Assembly (NCBI RefSeq): GCF_017565745.1
Contig: NZ_JAGDYM010000011.1
Span: 1 to 64,000 of the forward strand
Reading direction: 5' to 3'
Source: Leucobacter weissii
Lineage (GTDB): Bacteria; Actinomycetota; Actinomycetes; Actinomycetales; Microbacteriaceae
DNA: 64,000 bases
The position numbers and the translations under genes are program-made. Shown here one piece after another: positions 62,562 to 64,000 of the stretch. The notes below the pieces were generated by a model. The model searched no databases. It saw only the letters and a program-made list of their open reading frames with translations, and was not told the DNA's origin. Position 1 is the stretch's first letter. Each line of letters begins with the position of its first letter.

Positions 62562-63517
62562 CCGCCCCGGTCGACCCGACCGCCACTCGGCCCGTCGGCG
62601 CGGTGTCCGCCGCGGCCAAGCGGGAACGCCGGCGCCCCGGGCAGTTCGGCTGGCCGGCGAGCCTGCCGGCACTGCTGATCGGGCTCCTGTTCACCGTCGG
62701 GCCGCTGGTCATCATCATCCTGTTCTCCTTCATGTCACGGCCGCCGCAGGGCGGCGGCGTGGTCTACGAGTTCACGCTCGAGCCCTACATCGGCTTCCTG
62801 TTCCAGACCGACTTCCTCGGGAACACCACCTTCGACCCCCGCTACCTCAAGGTGTTCGGGGATTCCCTCCTCCAGGCGCTCATCACCACCGTGGTCTGCC
62901 TCCTGCTCTCCTTCCCGCTGGCGCTGTGGATGGCCACGCGATCCCCGAAGCTGCAGAGCTTCCTCGTGCTCCTGGTCACGATCCCGTTCTGGACCAATCT
63001 GCTCGTGCGCACCTACGCCTGGATGCTGATCCTCAACGACAACGGCATCGTGAACCAGGCCTCGCAGGCGCTCGGCTTCGGCAGGCTGGAGCTGCTCTAC
63101 ACGCCGTTCGCCTCGCAGCTCGGACTCATCTACACCTTTCTGCCCTTCATGGTGCTGCCCATCTACGCCTCCCTCGCGGGATTCGACTTCCGGCTCGCGG
63201 AGGCCGCCTACGATCTGGGGGCGCGCAAACGCGCCGTGATCCGCCGGATCATCCTTCCGCTCGCCACGCCGGGCATCATCTCCGGGATACTGCTCGTCTT
63301 CATGCCGGCCTTCGGATCCTACGTGCAGCCCGTCCTCCTCGGCGGCGGGAAGGTGCTGCTCATCGGCAACCTGATCGCCTCCCAGTTCGGCGATGCCCGC
63401 AACTGGCCGTTCGGCGCCGCGCTCTCGGTCATCATCCTGGTCATGCTGATGATCGCGCTCATCGCGATCGCGTTCTACTCCCGCAGGTCGGGCCGGAAGG
63501 TGGAGATCTCGCTATGA
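62558..63517 (+). CDS. potB: Polyamine-type ABC transporter permease 1
   Basis: A 319-residue permease. Six membrane spans are visible (about 28-55, 105-128, 138-162, 185-205, 240-265, 288-312) and the coupling loop [20 protein letters not shown] lies near 215-234. An early ABC-2-like extension is absent. It starts within the potA stop (ATGA at 62558-62561). The [14 protein letters not shown] segment is typical of PotB. Confidence 0.9.
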   Translation: MTAPVDPTATRPVGAVSAAAKRERRRPGQFGWPASLPALLIGLLFTVGPLVIIILFSFMSRPPQGGGVVYEFTLEPYIGFLFQTDFLGNTTFDPRYLKVFGDSLLQALITTVVCLLLSFPLALWMATRSPKLQSFLVLLVTIPFWTNLLVRTYAWMLILNDNGIVNQASQALGFGRLELLYTPFASQLGLIYTFLPFMVLPIYASLAGFDFRLAEAAYDLGARKRAVIRRIILPLATPGIISGILLVFMPAFGSYVQPVLLGGGKVLLIGNLIASQFGDARNWPFGAALSVIILVMLMIALIAIAFYSRRSGRKVEISL

Positions 63518-64000
63518 ACGGGCAGCCCAGCACCCGCGCCCGCCGGACGCCGCGCGCGCTCCGTCTGCGGGACTTCCCCGGGGTCGGGATCATCGCCGTC
63601 ATCGCGGTGGTGTTCCTCTACATCCCGATCCTCATCACCACGCTCTACGCCTTCAACGACGGCGACTCCGCCCTGGTGTGGAAGGGATTCAGCCTGCGCT
63701 GGTTCGGCGAGGTGGCGCAGAACGCGAACCTCATGAACTCGGTGTGGGTCTCGCTGCAGATCGCCGTCGTGGCGACCGCCGTCGCCACCCTGTTCTCGAT
63801 CCTGTTCGCGCTCTCGGTCGAGCGGCTCCGGGCCAGGGGCAGCGCGATCGCGATGGCGGTGCTCTCCGCGCCGCTCGTGATCCCCGAGATCGTGCTCGCG
63901 GTGGCGACCCTGGGGTTCATCAGGATCATCGGACTGGCGCCCGGCATGCTCGCGCTGATGCTCGCGCACACCTCGTTCTGCATCCCCTTCGCGCTCATGC
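63514..64000 (+). CDS. potC: Polyamine-type ABC transporter permease 2 (cut by window end)
   Basis: The first 162 codons of a second permease. The frame has four membrane spans so far (about 28-50, 70-92, 100-125, 135-158) and the PotC-like LYIPILITTLYAFNDG segment near residue 37. It overlaps the potB stop by four bases (ATGA at 63514-63517) and is truncated only by the end of the window. Confidence 0.88.
   Translation, partial: MNGQPSTRARRTPRALRLRDFPGVGIIAVIAVVFLYIPILITTLYAFNDGDSALVWKGFSLRWFGEVAQNANLMNSVWVSLQIAVVATAVATLFSILFALSVERLRARGSAIAMAVLSAPLVIPEIVLAVATLGFIRIIGLAPGMLALMLAHTSFCIPFALM

Overview
The window is high-GC actinobacterial DNA, most likely from a member of the Microbacteriaceae (a Leucobacter-like relative is my best guess, not proven). 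The evidence is mycothiol synthase, GlnR, CarD, RegX3/SenX3, PdtaS and an Rv3235-type protein, together with core gene orders known from Actinobacteria. It splits into two parts of very different character.

Positions 1 to about 9410 are the right-hand part of an integrated accessory element with visibly lower G+C. It carries a small serine recombinase, a small protein with an HEPN-like Rx4H motif, a ScaI-type restriction endonuclease with its DNA methyltransferase, an AbiJ-like abortive-infection protein, three small unknown genes in an overlapping operon, an Lsr2-like protein whose DNA-binding hook is altered, and a DUF1643 protein. Between these lie unusually long non-coding stretches full of hairpins. 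The strongest is an array of at least eight stem-loops at 5543-5870; a related palindrome sits upstream of the HEPN-like gene. The element ends at 9388-9410 in a displaced 3' fragment of a tRNA gene, the usual footprint of integration into a tRNA. This is a defence island and holds the best candidates for something undescribed.

From 9417 to the end the DNA is chromosomal. 9544-14844 holds a DUF808 membrane protein, radA, mqo and a HAD phosphatase. 14919-23346 is a phosphate block: a large secreted nucleotidase followed by pstS-pstC-pstA-pstB, both preceded by PHO-box-like repeats. 23423-25739 is an overlapping esterase/GntR/nitrilase operon, followed by tRNA-Pro(CGG). 25982-33302 holds small proteins, a CapA-like lipoprotein, a MutT1-type Nudix/phosphatase, a mycothiol synthase fused in frame to polyphosphate kinase, and glnR. 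33402-37632 holds ygfZ, gpmA, ispF-ispD and carD. 38487-41255 holds regX3-senX3 divergent from phoU, again with a PHO-like box, so the phosphate sensor, its regulator and its transporter all lie within 26 kb. 41297-50329 holds cysS, rlmB, an Rv3235-type gene, pdtaS and a PspC membrane/kinase/response-regulator module. 50360-59244 holds a protein mannosyltransferase and the translation cluster proS-nusA-ylxR-infB-rbfA. The window closes with a secreted protein, a TetR regulator with a visible operator, and a polyamine-type ABC transporter whose third gene runs off the end.

Two chromosomal oddities stand out besides the mshD-ppk1 fusion: the 3' ends of capA and of regX3 are each duplicated about 120 bp downstream, with terminator-like hairpins between the copies.
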